Below are positions 49,674 through 61,798 of a DNA stretch of 64,000 nucleotides, in pieces. Source of the stretch: Arctopsyche grandis (taxonomy: Eukaryota > Arthropoda > Insecta > Trichoptera > Hydropsychidae); the NCBI RefSeq assembly GCF_051622035.1, contig NC_135365.1, positions 14,426,001 to 14,490,000 on the forward strand, read 5' to 3'. Within the stretch, counting starts at the first letter, position 1. Each line of letters opens with the position of its first letter. The notes under the pieces are model-generated. The model was not told the DNA's origin and searched no databases. It was given only the letters and a program-made list of their open reading frames with translations. A program made the position numbers and the translations under genes.

Positions 49674-52161
49674 CTATAATTTATAACGAGACGAATCGGC
49701 CGATTGTGGGGTATAATTTAGAGCTATTGCACAAGACGGTTTTGGAGTTGTCGGTGCATCTGACAATTGACAAATTTTACTGGAATCATCTTCAGTTATA
49801 TTTTGTGAATTTCCATCAAGATTCAACGCTCTTTTATCAGATATTGTCTTCAAGAGTGATTTTCCTTCTTCTTTGGTCTGTAAATAATTCAAAATTAAAA
49901 CAGTAAATAAAAATGAGAGAAACTTTATGAAAGAAAAAAATGTATATGTATGTATGTACATCCTCATGATCTAAACATTTGAATGCGTAATGGGCTGCGT
50001 GATCCAAATGTCCCTTTTTCAAATGATAATTAGCCAGGTAACGATGCGCATCCTGCAATCCTTTATCTGTGTCTGTATCTCCATCTAAGCAAGCTGCACT
50101 GTAAGCAGCTGCAGCACTGTCTTGCATCGATAGTTTATCATACAACCTTTAAAAAAAAAATAGAAAAATTAACCCCTATTAAATCAAACCATTTAAAAAT
50201 AGATATAAGAATGAATATTATACTTTGCTAATTTTAAAATGGCCATTCCTTCAATGTCTCCAACACTATGAGCACGGTGGTAACATTTAAGAGCGTTTGG
50301 TATTTTCTCCAGTTTTTCAAAGGCCTCTCCTAATGCTACAAGCATCCGAGAATCATTGGGACATTGCTGTGCAGCTCTCGCATAGTAATAAAGACAATAT
50401 CCATTCAATCCTAATATTTCATAAGCTTGACCTAAGCCGTTCCATGCTCTATAATCATTACGATTTACCTCTAAAAGAATAAATGTGTCACAAGAAATAC
50501 AAAAGAATAGCAAAACTGTTATACTGAATATTTACCAATTGCTTGACGATACGATTGAATTGCGGCGTTCGTATTTTGTAACTCGATAAATTCATGACCC
50601 ATCAATATCCATGCTGATAAATAGTTTGGGTTGAGTTTTAATGCTCTTTGAAAATATACGACAGCTTTTTGATGGTCACTCCTCAAACTGTAGTAATTAC
50701 CTATTCAAAATAAGATTATAATTAAAATTATTTCATATTTTTATACAATTCTGTCGAATCGTATAAAATGATAAAATTAAAATTTGTAATTTATATATGT
50801 AATTGATTGTCAAATATGTCACCTATAACACAACAAGTTTCAACTCTGTATTTATCAATTTCCACGACTTTGTGAGCTAAATTGGCCAACTCGGTTCTCA
50901 TTTCTTTAACGTAAAGCAAATGAGAATAAATATCTAAATTATCCAAACGGTAAGGGTCAACTTGTTGAATGCTTTTGAAAGTAGTAATGGCATTTTCAGC
51001 ATCTGAAAAAAATATTCGTTCAATATGCTTGTAAGGACAATTTTAATGCGAAAGTCAAGTCAAAATTATATTTATGATAATAAATAAAAAAAAAATTGTG
51101 ATCAATTATACATTAAGGATCACCAAACTTTTTAAGACAGAGGGCATATAGAAATATTTTAAGTTATAGAAGAAGCAAGCCGGGCCAGATTCTAGTTTTT
51201 TTCCAAAATGTTGTATGAGTGTGTATGTTATATGTTTTTATCATTTATTGTTTCAGTAGAGAATCTTAAGATTTTAAATCCATGGTCATAGTTTGGGAGC
51301 CCCTAGTCTATACTGTAGAATATAAAAAGTAATAGAACCTCTCATGTCGTGGTATGCAACAGCCAATTGTGCGTTTAGATAGGTGAAATTGTCGAAGCCA
51401 TTCAATTTGAGATTTTCATATATGTCGATGGCCTCTTCGACAGATTTTTGTTGCAGATAAGCATGAGCCATAAAAAAATGTGCCATGCAATGCTGAGGTA
51501 AGTTAAGCGCTTCCAACGCATCCCGATCACGGGGAAGAGCCGCTAACTCGAGCCAAGCAGCCCACAACCACGGGGTGGCGGCGACCGCTTCTTGCAACAC
51601 TGTCTGGGCAAGCCCCTGCAACTCTAATTTGCGCAACACTACTCCAAACAAATACAACTGATAACCATCCATTGCGTTGGTGGAATGTTCAGCCCTCAGT
51701 TCTTCGTATAGCGTTCGCAGCTGCCGCCGTTTAGACGCATCCCAGCCGGAGTTTCCGCCGGAAGATTCTGTGAGGGAATCTAAAGCACGACATTCTTCGG
51801 CTAGGTAACGCGCATACCAATGCAGAAAGCGACTTAGTCGAGAGCGACCTCCGCTAGCGAAGAAGGCCGCTCTTTCGTACTCGCGCGTTTCCAACAATGA
51901 TCGCGCCAATAGAACGCGTTCCGGTTCCGGCTCCGGTTCTGTTTCTAGCTGGGGTTCAAATTGAAGTGCAGACAGTGGAGTTTCGGGCCGGTGGCGAACC
52001 GCCCACGCTAATTCTGCAAGCCATTGGGCCGACCGAACCAAACCGCGATTGCGACAAGCTTCTGCGGCTGCTGCAGCGCAGCGTCGAGATTCAGCCGCAG
52101 CTTCCGACAAAACTAATCCTGGAGCTGCCGCTGTCACAGTGCCACTCGTTTCGCGCCACAT
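49674..52161 (-). CDS. CDC23: Anaphase-promoting complex subunit 8 (Cdc23)
   Basis: TPR scaffold subunit of the APC/C ubiquitin ligase that drives mitotic exit. Exons in coding order: 52161-51339, 51002-50823, 50700-50536, 50470-50224, 50146-49960 and 49877-49674; phases agree and give 601 residues, near the human length of about 597. The start is the first in-frame ATG (MWRETSG); the upstream codons begin with GTG. Landmarks: [46 protein letters not shown], then TPRs with [74 protein letters not shown] and KLAK. Exon 1 is unusually long (823 bp), GC-rich, and encodes poly-Ala and EPEPEPE tracts. The C-terminus ends with a short [14 protein letters not shown] tail. Confidence 0.96.
51114..51307. 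mobile_element. hAT-type MITE in CDC23 intron 1
   Basis: AAGGATCACCAAACTTTTTA at the left and, inverted, CTAGGGGCTCCCAAACTATG at the right resemble the TAGGGGTCNCCAAACT ends of hAT MITEs. Subterminal AGCCGGGCCAG fits too. It fills more than half of the intron. Target duplication not clear. Confidence 0.45.
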
Positions 52162-53089
52162 TATATATTCAAACCATTTGACATCCACCGGTCATCGCCT
52201 ATTCGACAACTGACATTTGAAACTTGTCGTAACACCATTATCTATGGCCTTTTATAAAAATGGTAACCAGACAGGTCAATACAAAAAAGACTGGTATGCA
52301 CTGATGTACAAAATAGATACAGTGTAAATGGGCATATATATAATTTTTATAAATCGTATAATTATGTGTATATTTTTGTTCGGTGATTACTGGTCACAAA
52401 GTCACTATAATCTCTATTACGGAACATTTGGCAGCCGAAAAGTCCATCATACTAACAATAACTATCATACAAACGAGAACTTGAGTGCCCAATATTGTGT
52501 ATTAGCGATTTTCATGGCAAAAGTTGTCTTTGCGACCACCGCAATGTAACTAATAATCCAATTACCATTGTTACATATATGTATATACATATATACATAT
52601 GTATATGTGTGTTAATCTTGAATGGATTAATTATTGGATTCATTTTATACGTAACAATCTTAATTGTGTTGATTGGACGTGAAACCAAACGTTTTCCGTT
52701 TGGTTGTAATGATCTATCATAAAATCCAAAAAAAAAAATATATATATATATATATATACATATACGTATATGAATTAAGCATCAGTTGGAATTTATGCAT
52801 TATTTTAATCCGAATGACCAATAACTATCGCACGGGCAACAACTGTAATGTTTCTTCTATCTAGATCTTTTTTTACAAGGTTTTAATTATTTTTTATTTT
52901 TACATACCTCTTATACAGTTCACATGGTTTTCGTGTAAGTCGTCATTTTTTATCTCTCTTATCCGATCGTTTTCATACTTTGCCATATTGCTCTTTTATA
53001 TTGTCTGTTGGCAACACTACTTACGATTAGATGTCAGTTGAGACTTTGACATTTGGCTTTAGTGTTTGAGTTTGGGTTTGTCTTTGAAA
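52162..53089. promoter_or_regulatory. Divergent interval CDC23 / GTF3C5
   Basis: Head-to-head promoters must lie in this 0.9 kb. Contains TA-rich microsatellites at about 52577-52610 and 52738-52770. No coding sequence recognised. Confidence 0.5.
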
Positions 53090-55148
53090 ATGGAGAATTC
53101 AAATTTGTTAAACGGTTTTCAAAAGCAGCTTGTTTGCATTCAGTATCCTGGAACAGTTAACGACGAGATAAAAGCTATTGAAACTCTAGGAGGTCTTTCC
53201 GGCATTTCTCAAGTAGGTTATATTTAGTCCAAATTGATACGCACATCTTTCTTATAAGATATCTGTAATCAGTTTTTTTTTCAGGCGTACAGCAAAAATA
53301 ATAGACTTCAACTTCGCTTTCGACCCAAAGATCCATATTGCAAAGCTGCCTACAGTCATACATATTCTTGCACAGGTGTATTATTAAAAATAAAAGTAAA
53401 GAAAAAGAAGAATAGTGGGGAAATTCCTGAAGTGAAACTTTCTGAAGTTGTAGGTGTAATCAATGTTATGCATAAATTTGAAAGTAAGTTTTTGTCGTCG
53501 GAAACTAATATAGTCTATATTATATACATAAACTTACATACATATATGATTGCTGTTTTTATATTTTTATATTCTGTATAATATTAAAATTAGCACTGTG
53601 CGATTTTCAATATCTACCCATGACGGACAAAGATGATGCTTCGCCAACTGGAAAAAATATATTGAATGAATTGCAACCAAAAGGAATACAAAATATTGAG
53701 TGGCTCGAGTAAATATTATTTAACACTATATTCTTATTATATGCTGATTGTGTTTTATTTTCATGATTCGTATTTTACAGCGCAAGTCAACGTTATTTTT
53801 TATTACCTCCTATTTTCTCTCGGATCGACTGCCCTCAAAAATACATATTTTATTTAAATTCACCCAATGAACAGTCTGATATTACCAGTTTATTTAGTAA
53901 AGATCGTAAAATCCGATGTGCGTACAGCATATTTATAACATTCAATCATACTGATATGACTCCAACAGTTCCTAAAAAAAATGCAATTGAATGTTTGTCA
54001 AATGTTAGTAGTGTTGCAATAGAAAAAGTTAGAAAGGTGGGTTTTCAAATTAACTTGCGGTTTGTTATAATTAACATATTTTTTATCTAATTTAAATATT
54101 ATGAATTGTGACTAACATGTATATAATTTGATCAGATCTTTGAAGAAAAACCTATGTGGTCAAGACTTTCTTTGTTATACCTTACAAAGTTGTCTCCTGA
54201 CACATTAAGGAACATTTTGGTAAATATTGCATATCAATATATGAATGGACCTTGGCGACTTTTATGGACTAAATTGGGATACGATCCAAGAAAAGATCCA
54301 CAAAGTAGAATATATCAGATTATAGATTTTCGAGTGCGTAATACAGGTATGTATAATACAAATTATAATATTTTGTGATATTAAAAAGAAAATTAAACTT
54401 GCATTTTATTCCAAGATTAATTAAAATATTCTTTTTTCATTATTCATTTTAACAGGAGGTTTTAAAAGTGTTTTGAAAGCGTATCGTACAAAAAGCAGGT
54501 GTAGCATGTTAAACAAATCAAATATTCATAAGACCGAAGGTACTAATGTTGAATTTCCAAATGAAAGTAAAATACAAAATTTAGAAGAAAGTGTATACGT
54601 CCTCAAACCAGGAATGCTTCCTCCAAGACGACAAATGTTTTATCAAGTAAGGCAAAAATATATTTTTTTAAATTAAATTTAAAAGTTAATGTTTCACTCA
54701 ATTTGTATCGGTTGTTTTATTTTGTATTTTGATGTATTTATTTTAGTACTGTAATCTAAAAATTCCTGAAATTGAAGAAATGCTATCAAAGCTAGGCGAA
54801 GTTCTGCCTGGTTCGTCATGTGACGAACGAAGAGGTTGGATGCCATATGGCTTTGATAACCAATGTCGTAACATCATAACTAGTTATGTTCTTGAAAAAA
54901 TGCGAGAAATTTCAGCTCAAAATGTAAGTGATATTTTAATAATTTACATAAATACATTTCAATTATTTGATTTCAATACATTTCTATTTGTTTTTATTGT
55001 TAAGGTTCCATTTGATGATAAACCTGGTACATCAAAAATCACTGAAGATGGTATAGTAGAAAACTTTGGAATTGAAGAGGAGGATTCCGAGTCAGATGAC
55101 GACGATGAAAATAAAAATGATGAATACGAATCTGATGATACTGATTAA
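53090..55148 (+). CDS. GTF3C5: General transcription factor 3C polypeptide 5 (TFIIIC63)
   Basis: TFIIIC subunit that helps recognise the A box of tRNA and other Pol III genes. Exons: 53090-53212, 53285-53483, 53594-53708, 53781-54036, 54136-54346, 54456-54646, 54747-54923 and 55005-55148; all phases agree and give 471 residues. The N-terminal QLVCIQYPGTVNDEIKAIET, LRFRPKDPYCK and the SCTGVLLKIKVKKKK block belong to the dimerisation/DNA-binding barrel. The C-terminal half has LRNILVNIAYQYMNGPWRLL, KLGYDPRKDP and Y.I.DFRV. The tail is acidic (ESDDDDENKNDEYESDDTD). Divergent neighbour is CDC23. Confidence 0.94.
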
Positions 55149-55333
55149 TATTTTATTTTATTTGTTTTAATCATTTTAAAATAATTAAATTAATTTTTTA
55201 ATTTCGTTCTTTGATTTTCGTCTTCTTTGATATGAAGTCACCTAGTCCTTTTGCATCCTACTCATGTACACGCAAGTAAGGCTGTGCGATTAGAACAGAG
55301 AGATTTCTATGTCAAGCATCTGATATATACTAT

Positions 55334-55583
55334 TGTAACGTGGGAACATGGGAGAGAGTATCCACTGCCTGTGCATTCGTGAGTGAACAATAGAGACCCG
55401 GATCAAGCTAACGGGACTTACATAAGTAAGTGCCCGAACAAAGGATTCGCTGGGGTTCTCACGTACGTACACACGGTAGATCAAGTATTCTGGAACGAGC
55501 GGTGGATCTCCTGAATCGTTGAATAAATGCTGTGAAGCGACTTTGGCCTTTCATTTGGATCCTGAACCCAACCCTACGCAACA
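55334..55583 (+). mobile_element. Solo LTR related to 24149-25332
   Basis: It starts TGTAACGTGGG and ends CCTACGCAACA, 250 bp. The flanking 4-mers CTAT and CTTT differ at one base. The last 60 bp (AATAAATGCTGTGAAGCGAC, TTTGGCCTTTCATTTGGATC, CAACCCTACGCAACA) match the minus strand of the LTR upstream of B4GALT7. It lies between GTF3C5 and INTS13. Confidence 0.7.
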
Positions 55584-56256
55584 CTTTATAAATCTAAGCT
55601 AGAGAGATGTAATAAGAATAGAGGGGCCCTTACGAATAAATAGTTGTTGTCAATTTTACGCGGTACGTCTCTATAAATACGCTACATCGCACGGAATACA
55701 ATCGGATCAATTTACTTATAAAAATGTATCCCATGTTATTTATTGTGTGTTTTTGAATGTATTGTGCAATTTTTACCGATGCTTGCCCATCTTGCGAGAA
55801 ATATAAACAAACAGAGAAGTTTTTATGGGACATACGTCGAGCACCAAGCGTCAAATACGACTGATGCTAAAATTATTTAGATCTGTCCGTGTACAGAATG
55901 TCACTTGACAACAAAAGAACACCTAAAGCCACTTCTATTAATATTACATTTCTCTGATCTAGGCACATACCTATACCTACATATGTATATAAGTACCATT
56001 AGTTAGTTTTCTTAAAATTGTCACTTTTTATAATTTGAGATTTAATTTTGGATTATATATTTGTGCATTTTTGATAATAAATCTTACGAAAGCGTAATAA
56101 AAAGCCAGAATTAAAAATTTCGGCATAGGGTGTGATAAGTATTGTTTGGGCGTAAATCCACGAGTTTTGACGCCGACTGTCAGTTGAGATTGAGTGTCAG
56201 CGTGCGTCTCGCGGTCATGATCGTATCCGATACTTCTATATAACCAAGTGATCACG
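55584..56256. promoter_or_regulatory. INTS13 5' flank
   Basis: No coding sequence recognised. The INTS13 transcription start is expected toward the right end (56150-56250), where GC content rises. Confidence 0.4.
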
Positions 56257-59200
56257 ATGTTTCCTTTGTCGCACAAGACAGTGGTAGTTCTCGACCACAC
56301 TCCCTACTTTGGCATATCTTCGGAGAGTCGCGTGGAACTGGAATTATCGCGGGGCTTGCGTCAACCTCCCCTTCAACCGGGACAATCGCCACACCAACCC
56401 CCCCATCCACCACAATTAGTTACCAAGTCCTTATGGACCTGTAGTGTAGAAGCAGCTATCGAGTACTGTCGTATTGTGTGGGACTTGTTCCCCCAAGGAA
56501 AACTGGTCAATACCATTCTTATCTTATTATAAATATTTATTTTATTTAAAAAAAAAATCACGTACTGTCAAAGTTACCAAAAATTAATTTTATTTGGCGT
56601 CCGAGACTGATTCCAATTACATATCTTTTCAGGTCAGATTTGTTGTCAGCGACACTGCAGCACACATTCTCAATACATGGAATCCCACACAGCAAAATTT
56701 AACTCATGTAAGCCATTTTTATATACATAGTTTAGGCACTTATTACAAAATATGTGGGTGACCGTCATCGCACCGATAGTCAAAAAATCGAAAATGTTCG
56801 TTTACCATGCATACAAATGAAAAACGTTTAGTATATATATATATATATCAGTGGCGTGCGGTAAAACTCTCTCTCCCCCCGTCTTACATCCTCACTTAAT
56901 TTGCGCGAGCAGGATACAAGAGGAACAGGCTTTTCCTCCCGTATTCTGCGCGCGCACATTAAACAAGGCTGTATCACAAAAAGAGAGATAATTTCACCGC
57001 ATGCCACTGATATATATTATATATACATAGTACCGTTTACCATGCACCCTTTTTTTTGTTCTTTCGACTTAACCCTTTGTGGCCCAACCTTTTTTTTTAC
57101 GTATTTTAACATATTTTCTGGGATTTATGGGTTCATAGGAATAAAAATATGAATTCAAAAAATTATTTATTTATAATAACATAGAAAAATGGCGGTTCCA
57201 CAGTGGAACCACTGGGCCACTGGCCACTTTAAATTATTTATGGAATAGCTTAAAAATAATATTTTTATCACTAAGACATAGTCCCATTAATATATTAATC
57301 CCTTTTAATTGCTTCATTTCTGCCATATTCGTTTGCAGAGTCTTCTGGTTACCAAATTTTTTTTGTATATCATACAAATTTGTTTCAAAAACAATATTTT
57401 GAATCAACTCTTCGGGAAAAAATTGAAGAAACACATCAGTGGGTGCTTCAATATTATTCCGAGCACCTCTTCCCCATATAATTCGTTGCTCACCACATAT
57501 CGACTTTAGTGGAAGTTCATCTTCGTTTTCTCAAATTTCATCATCTTCATCATGCTTCTCGTGCCGGTCATCACCCCTGTTCTCCAAAATAGTGGGATCA
57601 CCTACCTCACCTATCTAAGTCTATCAGATGCCAAAAATTCACAATCAGACGTATTTCTGCCAAAAGGTCATTCACACAAAGATTCTCAAATTCAATAAAT
57701 GTCCATTGTAGTTTAACTGATATAAATATTTGATAAACATGCCGTCAAAATAGAGATAATTATAAAAAAACAAAAAGTAAAAAAATGACAAGTGTACTAG
57801 TGGTCCCACTGTGGGACCCCCATTTTGAAGCTATGAAATAGTTATAAAATGTGCGAGGTATATGTATTTATTTGTATCATTTAGTTGACACTAATATAGA
57901 GGTGTAAAAACACATAGTAACATACCTGCCATCTTTGATGATAAAGTAATTATTGGTGTTTTTCTTAACCGCGATATTCACTTACGCTCTTGCCAAAAGT
58001 CAACTAACGACAAGTTTTTTCTTGAACGAAAGAATAAATATTTCCAACAAACGCTAATAGTCTCTGGTAACGCTAAAATCGAAGTGGTATCGAAATGCAA
58101 CCATTGGGACACTAGGAAAAAAATAATGAAGTTGTGGTTCTTCCACGGCACCACTGGGACACAAAGGGTTAAGATTAGGGTTTCTGATTTCCCGGACTTT
58201 TTCAATTCCCGGGACACGGGACGGAGTCCGGGGTCGTTCCCGGGATCCCGGGACACACGTAAAAAAACTTTTTTTTTCAATTTAATAAATTTTTTATTAA
58301 TAAAAAATATTTATTTATACATAATATATCTATTAACTCGAAAAAATGTAATTATTAAAGTAAACTTATTTAAAGTAGCTTCTTAAGAATACTAAAATAT
58401 TTAAATGAGAATCCCAAAGTCTTATCCTAGATTTGGTACAAAAATTTCCAGCAATGGAAAAAACTCTTTCAGTTTCGGTCGAAGTCGGTTTTATTGTTAA
58501 AAAGGACGAAAACAATTTTTTTAAATCGTTTTTTATCGGTTTTTTCTTCTGTCAGCATGTATATTTTAATTTATTTTTTAAAGTCGAGGTTATTTTTATT
58601 TACGTTATTTTGTATATTCTTATTTGATAACTCCTTATTTAATTCTTCATTCATCGTCAAACACACAATTGTTTCGTCTTCATCCAAATCTAAAAGAGTT
58701 TCTTCCATTGTGGAATCGTCAATACAAGAAGGATATACTCGCTTCATAATAACTATTATGTGAAACTTCACCGTAGGATATATAATATAATACATTCGCT
58801 TTTATTACAACATTTAATGAATGTTTTGTTTGGTATAAAATCAGAATTATTTAAATTTTGTGTTAAAAAAATCAGTTTTAGGCTTCTTCTTTCTTTGATT
58901 TTAATTTTTAAGAATATTTTACGATTCTTTGTGTATTTGATTTATTATTTCCCTTCGTGCAGTCGTGAAAATTTTGTATGTTTAAAAGATTTTTTTAAAT
59001 CCAATTCCTGGGACTCGAGATAAAAATTCCCGGGACACGGGTCAACAAAAATTCCGTGAATTCCCGGGAATGTCTGACCCGGGTCAGAAACCCTAGTTAA
59101 GATCTTTCGATCTTTTCCTTCCAATATTTGCTTTTTCGATCTTTCGACTTTCGGTGCCGTGATGTAGACCCAAAGTATCTACATGTTCCCTGTTTACTTG

Positions 59201-61798
59201 TCCGTGAAAGAATTTTTTAGATTATTTTTTGAATAAAAAAATATCTTGTGTATTAGTTACTTATAAAATTTTAATATTTATAGATATTAAATGCTTTATG
59301 CTTAATGGGAATCCCTGGATCAAACACCAACGTCACAAGTGGACCGTCTGTTGTTCCCGGTCTACGCGCAGCAGTCGAAGCCCTTGCCGAACCATCTCCA
59401 CAGCAACAGAATCGTATCCACAGAGATTTACATATATTAAATAGGTGTTTTTAAATATATTTTCAAAATATGCCATATCATTCATTTACACTGAAAATAT
59501 TTTACGTACATAATATCCAAATAAAAATTCTCATTGTGTAATTATTTTAATATAGATGCCGAATAGTGTGCATAACGAGCGCACGTGACAATACATCCAT
59601 ACAAAGTCTTATTGATATAGTCCACACAGTAATTTTACAACAGAATAAAATATTGCATCCGCAGTTAGTATTATTTTCACTTGTATGATATGAGATATGA
59701 TATCAATGAATTAACTAATACGTAATAATTTCAGCATGCTTCGAATTCATCACTGCCACCTGGTTATAATTAACATATATCCAGTCAATGTTGAATCAAT
59801 GGTGTCGAGTCAACAGTATCGTGAAGTAAGCTTTCATGCTTTATGTATATTAAAATTTATCAAGTTTTTTATTTTATTATATATTTAATTTTTTTTAGGT
59901 ATGTAGTTCTTTTTCTGTCGAAGTGCATACTGTTAGTGCTGGACGATTAACCTCTCGATTACTTCGACTATTAATGCCGCATTACAATCTCGCTAGTACT
60001 ACAGTAACTGGAATACCTATGAAAGTAAGAAATGAAATGAGTTTTATTTGAAATTTGGAGGATAAACGTAACGAAAACATGCATCTATTATTTTATAGGA
60101 AGAGCAAAATGCTAGTTCAAGTGCCAACTATGACGTTGAAATCTTACATAGTACAAGCGCACATGCAGATTTAGGAAAAGGTTCTTCAGCCAGTGGAGAA
60201 AAAACTGGTGAATCAGAAGTTGATTATGAAACTGTATGCTATTTATCTGTACATGAAAAAAACTCATTTCTCAATACAAAACAATTTTTTTCAATCACTT
60301 ATTAAATTGTAGGTAACTTTAAGATGGTGTACTCCTCGTGGAAGTTGGGGAGAGTGGGGAGCGTGTGGTCCTTTGCATAGAGTTACTCCAGTAGACGTCG
60401 CTTCTCGGCCGTCAGCCTGTCTCGTAAACTTTTTACTTAATGGTCGAACTGTTATGCTTGAAATGCCTCGGTAAATCTTATTTGTCTATTTTGAATATCT
60501 ATTAATTTTACTAAAATTAACAATAAATCCAATAATTTCGGTTTATAGAAAAGGTGGAGGTAAGGTAATGTCCCATGTGTTGGCGGCACATGGCGGTGAA
60601 ATTTTTATATATGGATTGAGTGCTGGTAGATCAGCGTTAGAAGACCCTCCAAGTGTTTCTGAAGGTGCTGGAGGTCGAGTCACAGATTATAGGTATGTAT
60701 ATGTACTGTAATGTGACATTTATTGATTAATAATGTTTTCATGATATTTCTTAGAATTAAAGATTTCGGAGAAGTGATGCAATTGAACAGATTGGGTCCA
60801 CTTAAAGGCCCTGGTGCTTTACTCCGAGCCAAAACACGTCTATCACGACATACACTGTGTTGGCCTCTCACACTTTCTTCAACATTGTTATTTAATTTAG
60901 GCTCGGTTAGTATAACTTGATACGTATTTTCATTGGTTTGTGAATGTTAGAATTTGTATAAAAGTGATGTATGATTATAGCATGTAGATCCACTACCTCG
61001 GCTTATGGTTAAAGAGACGTTAACAGAAGAAGATGTTGTACAATGTAAACAAGTTGTGTATTCACTCGTTGGCTTGGAAGCCCGACATGAACCACTAGTA
61101 TTGCCAAATCTCGGACATAGGTATATTTTTGTCATGAAATATGATCATATTTTGTATGTATGTATGTACATAATGTTATGGATAATTCTAGAAGTAAAGG
61201 CCCTCGTCGGGAAGAACATTGGAGGCAAGTATGGGGTGAATTAGAAGCATTAGTCAGAGGTCATCAAGGCTCACCCGGACACAGAGCAGTATTACACTGT
61301 CTTAGAGAATGCAGAACTTCAGATTCAGGTTTGAAATTTTTCTAATCCTTAACTCGAGTTAAGTTTAAAATAGAAGTGTTTATTATAAGATGTGTGAACT
61401 TACAGGTAATACTAGTGGTAGTAGTAATGATTCGAGTGTAAGGGCGTCTGTGATCCGAGCCACAACCGACAGTCCCATGTCTCCTCCAGCATCGGGTATG
61501 TCAGCAACGGTGCCACCCATACATCAGCCATCTCCGGTGCATTCCTCCATATATAATACTCCCAGGTTAGTCTTCATTGTGATTTCAAATGTTTTAAATT
61601 GGGAGAATTAAATCAACTTTAACGTGTTACAGATCCGTTCTGGATATGTTTTTGGGAGGAGATTCGAATCGCAGTGGTATGCGTCGCTTAGAGTTTGCTG
61701 GCCGCATGGCAAATCCAAACGGAATTGCGACTCTCTATCCTGTGACGCAATCTCAATGGTCCAATATGCCTGAATCAACTCCACTCGAAACTGGTTAA
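56257..61798 (+). CDS. IntS13: Integrator complex subunit 13 (asunder)
   Basis: Subunit of the Integrator 10-13-14 module; the fly orthologue asunder is needed for dynein recruitment and spermatogenesis. Exons: 56257-56505, 56633-56707, 59284-59444, 59556-59663, 59735-59825, 59899-60024, 60099-60233, 60313-60470, 60549-60692, 60755-60905, 60981-61120, 61192-61328, 61406-61565 and 61633-61798. All phases agree; 666 residues. Landmarks: [134 protein letters not shown] and the C-terminal [14 protein letters not shown]. Exon 1 uses a weak CTG|GTCAAT donor. Intron 2 is 2.6 kb and consists largely of three transposable elements. Confidence 0.96.
56847..57013. mobile_element. MITE in INTS13 intron 2
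   Basis: ATCAGTGGCGTGCGGTAAAA is inverted at the right as ACCGCATGCCACTGAT, inside TA-rich flanks. Inner inverted CTCTCT/AGAGAG and GCGCGAGCAGG.. segments. No coding sequence. Confidence 0.7.
57067..58172 (-). mobile_element. piggyBac relic with partial transposase
   Basis: TTAA duplications (57067-57070 and 58169-58172) flank ends CCCTTTGTGGCCCA and, inverted, TGGGACACAAAGGG. On the minus strand 57434-57234 encodes [20 protein letters not shown] and [15 protein letters not shown], characteristic of the start of the piggyBac transposase domain. An upstream acidic stretch (about 57600-57440, same strand) is broken by a stop. The catalytic DDD region is missing. Length between TTAAs is 1098 bp. 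Confidence 0.8.
58176..59095 (-). mobile_element. hAT relic with 8-bp target duplication
   Basis: Ends TAGGGTTTCTGA and, inverted, TCAGAAACCCTA; exact 8-bp duplication GTTAAGAT at 58168-58175 and 59096-59103. Minus strand near 58500-58380 encodes [13 protein letters not shown]-like sequence (here [19 protein letters not shown]), the hAT C-terminal dimerisation region. An acidic frame lies at 58795-58571. The central RNase H-like domain is deleted. Subterminal repeats CCCGGGACACGGG occur at both ends. Confidence 0.8.
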
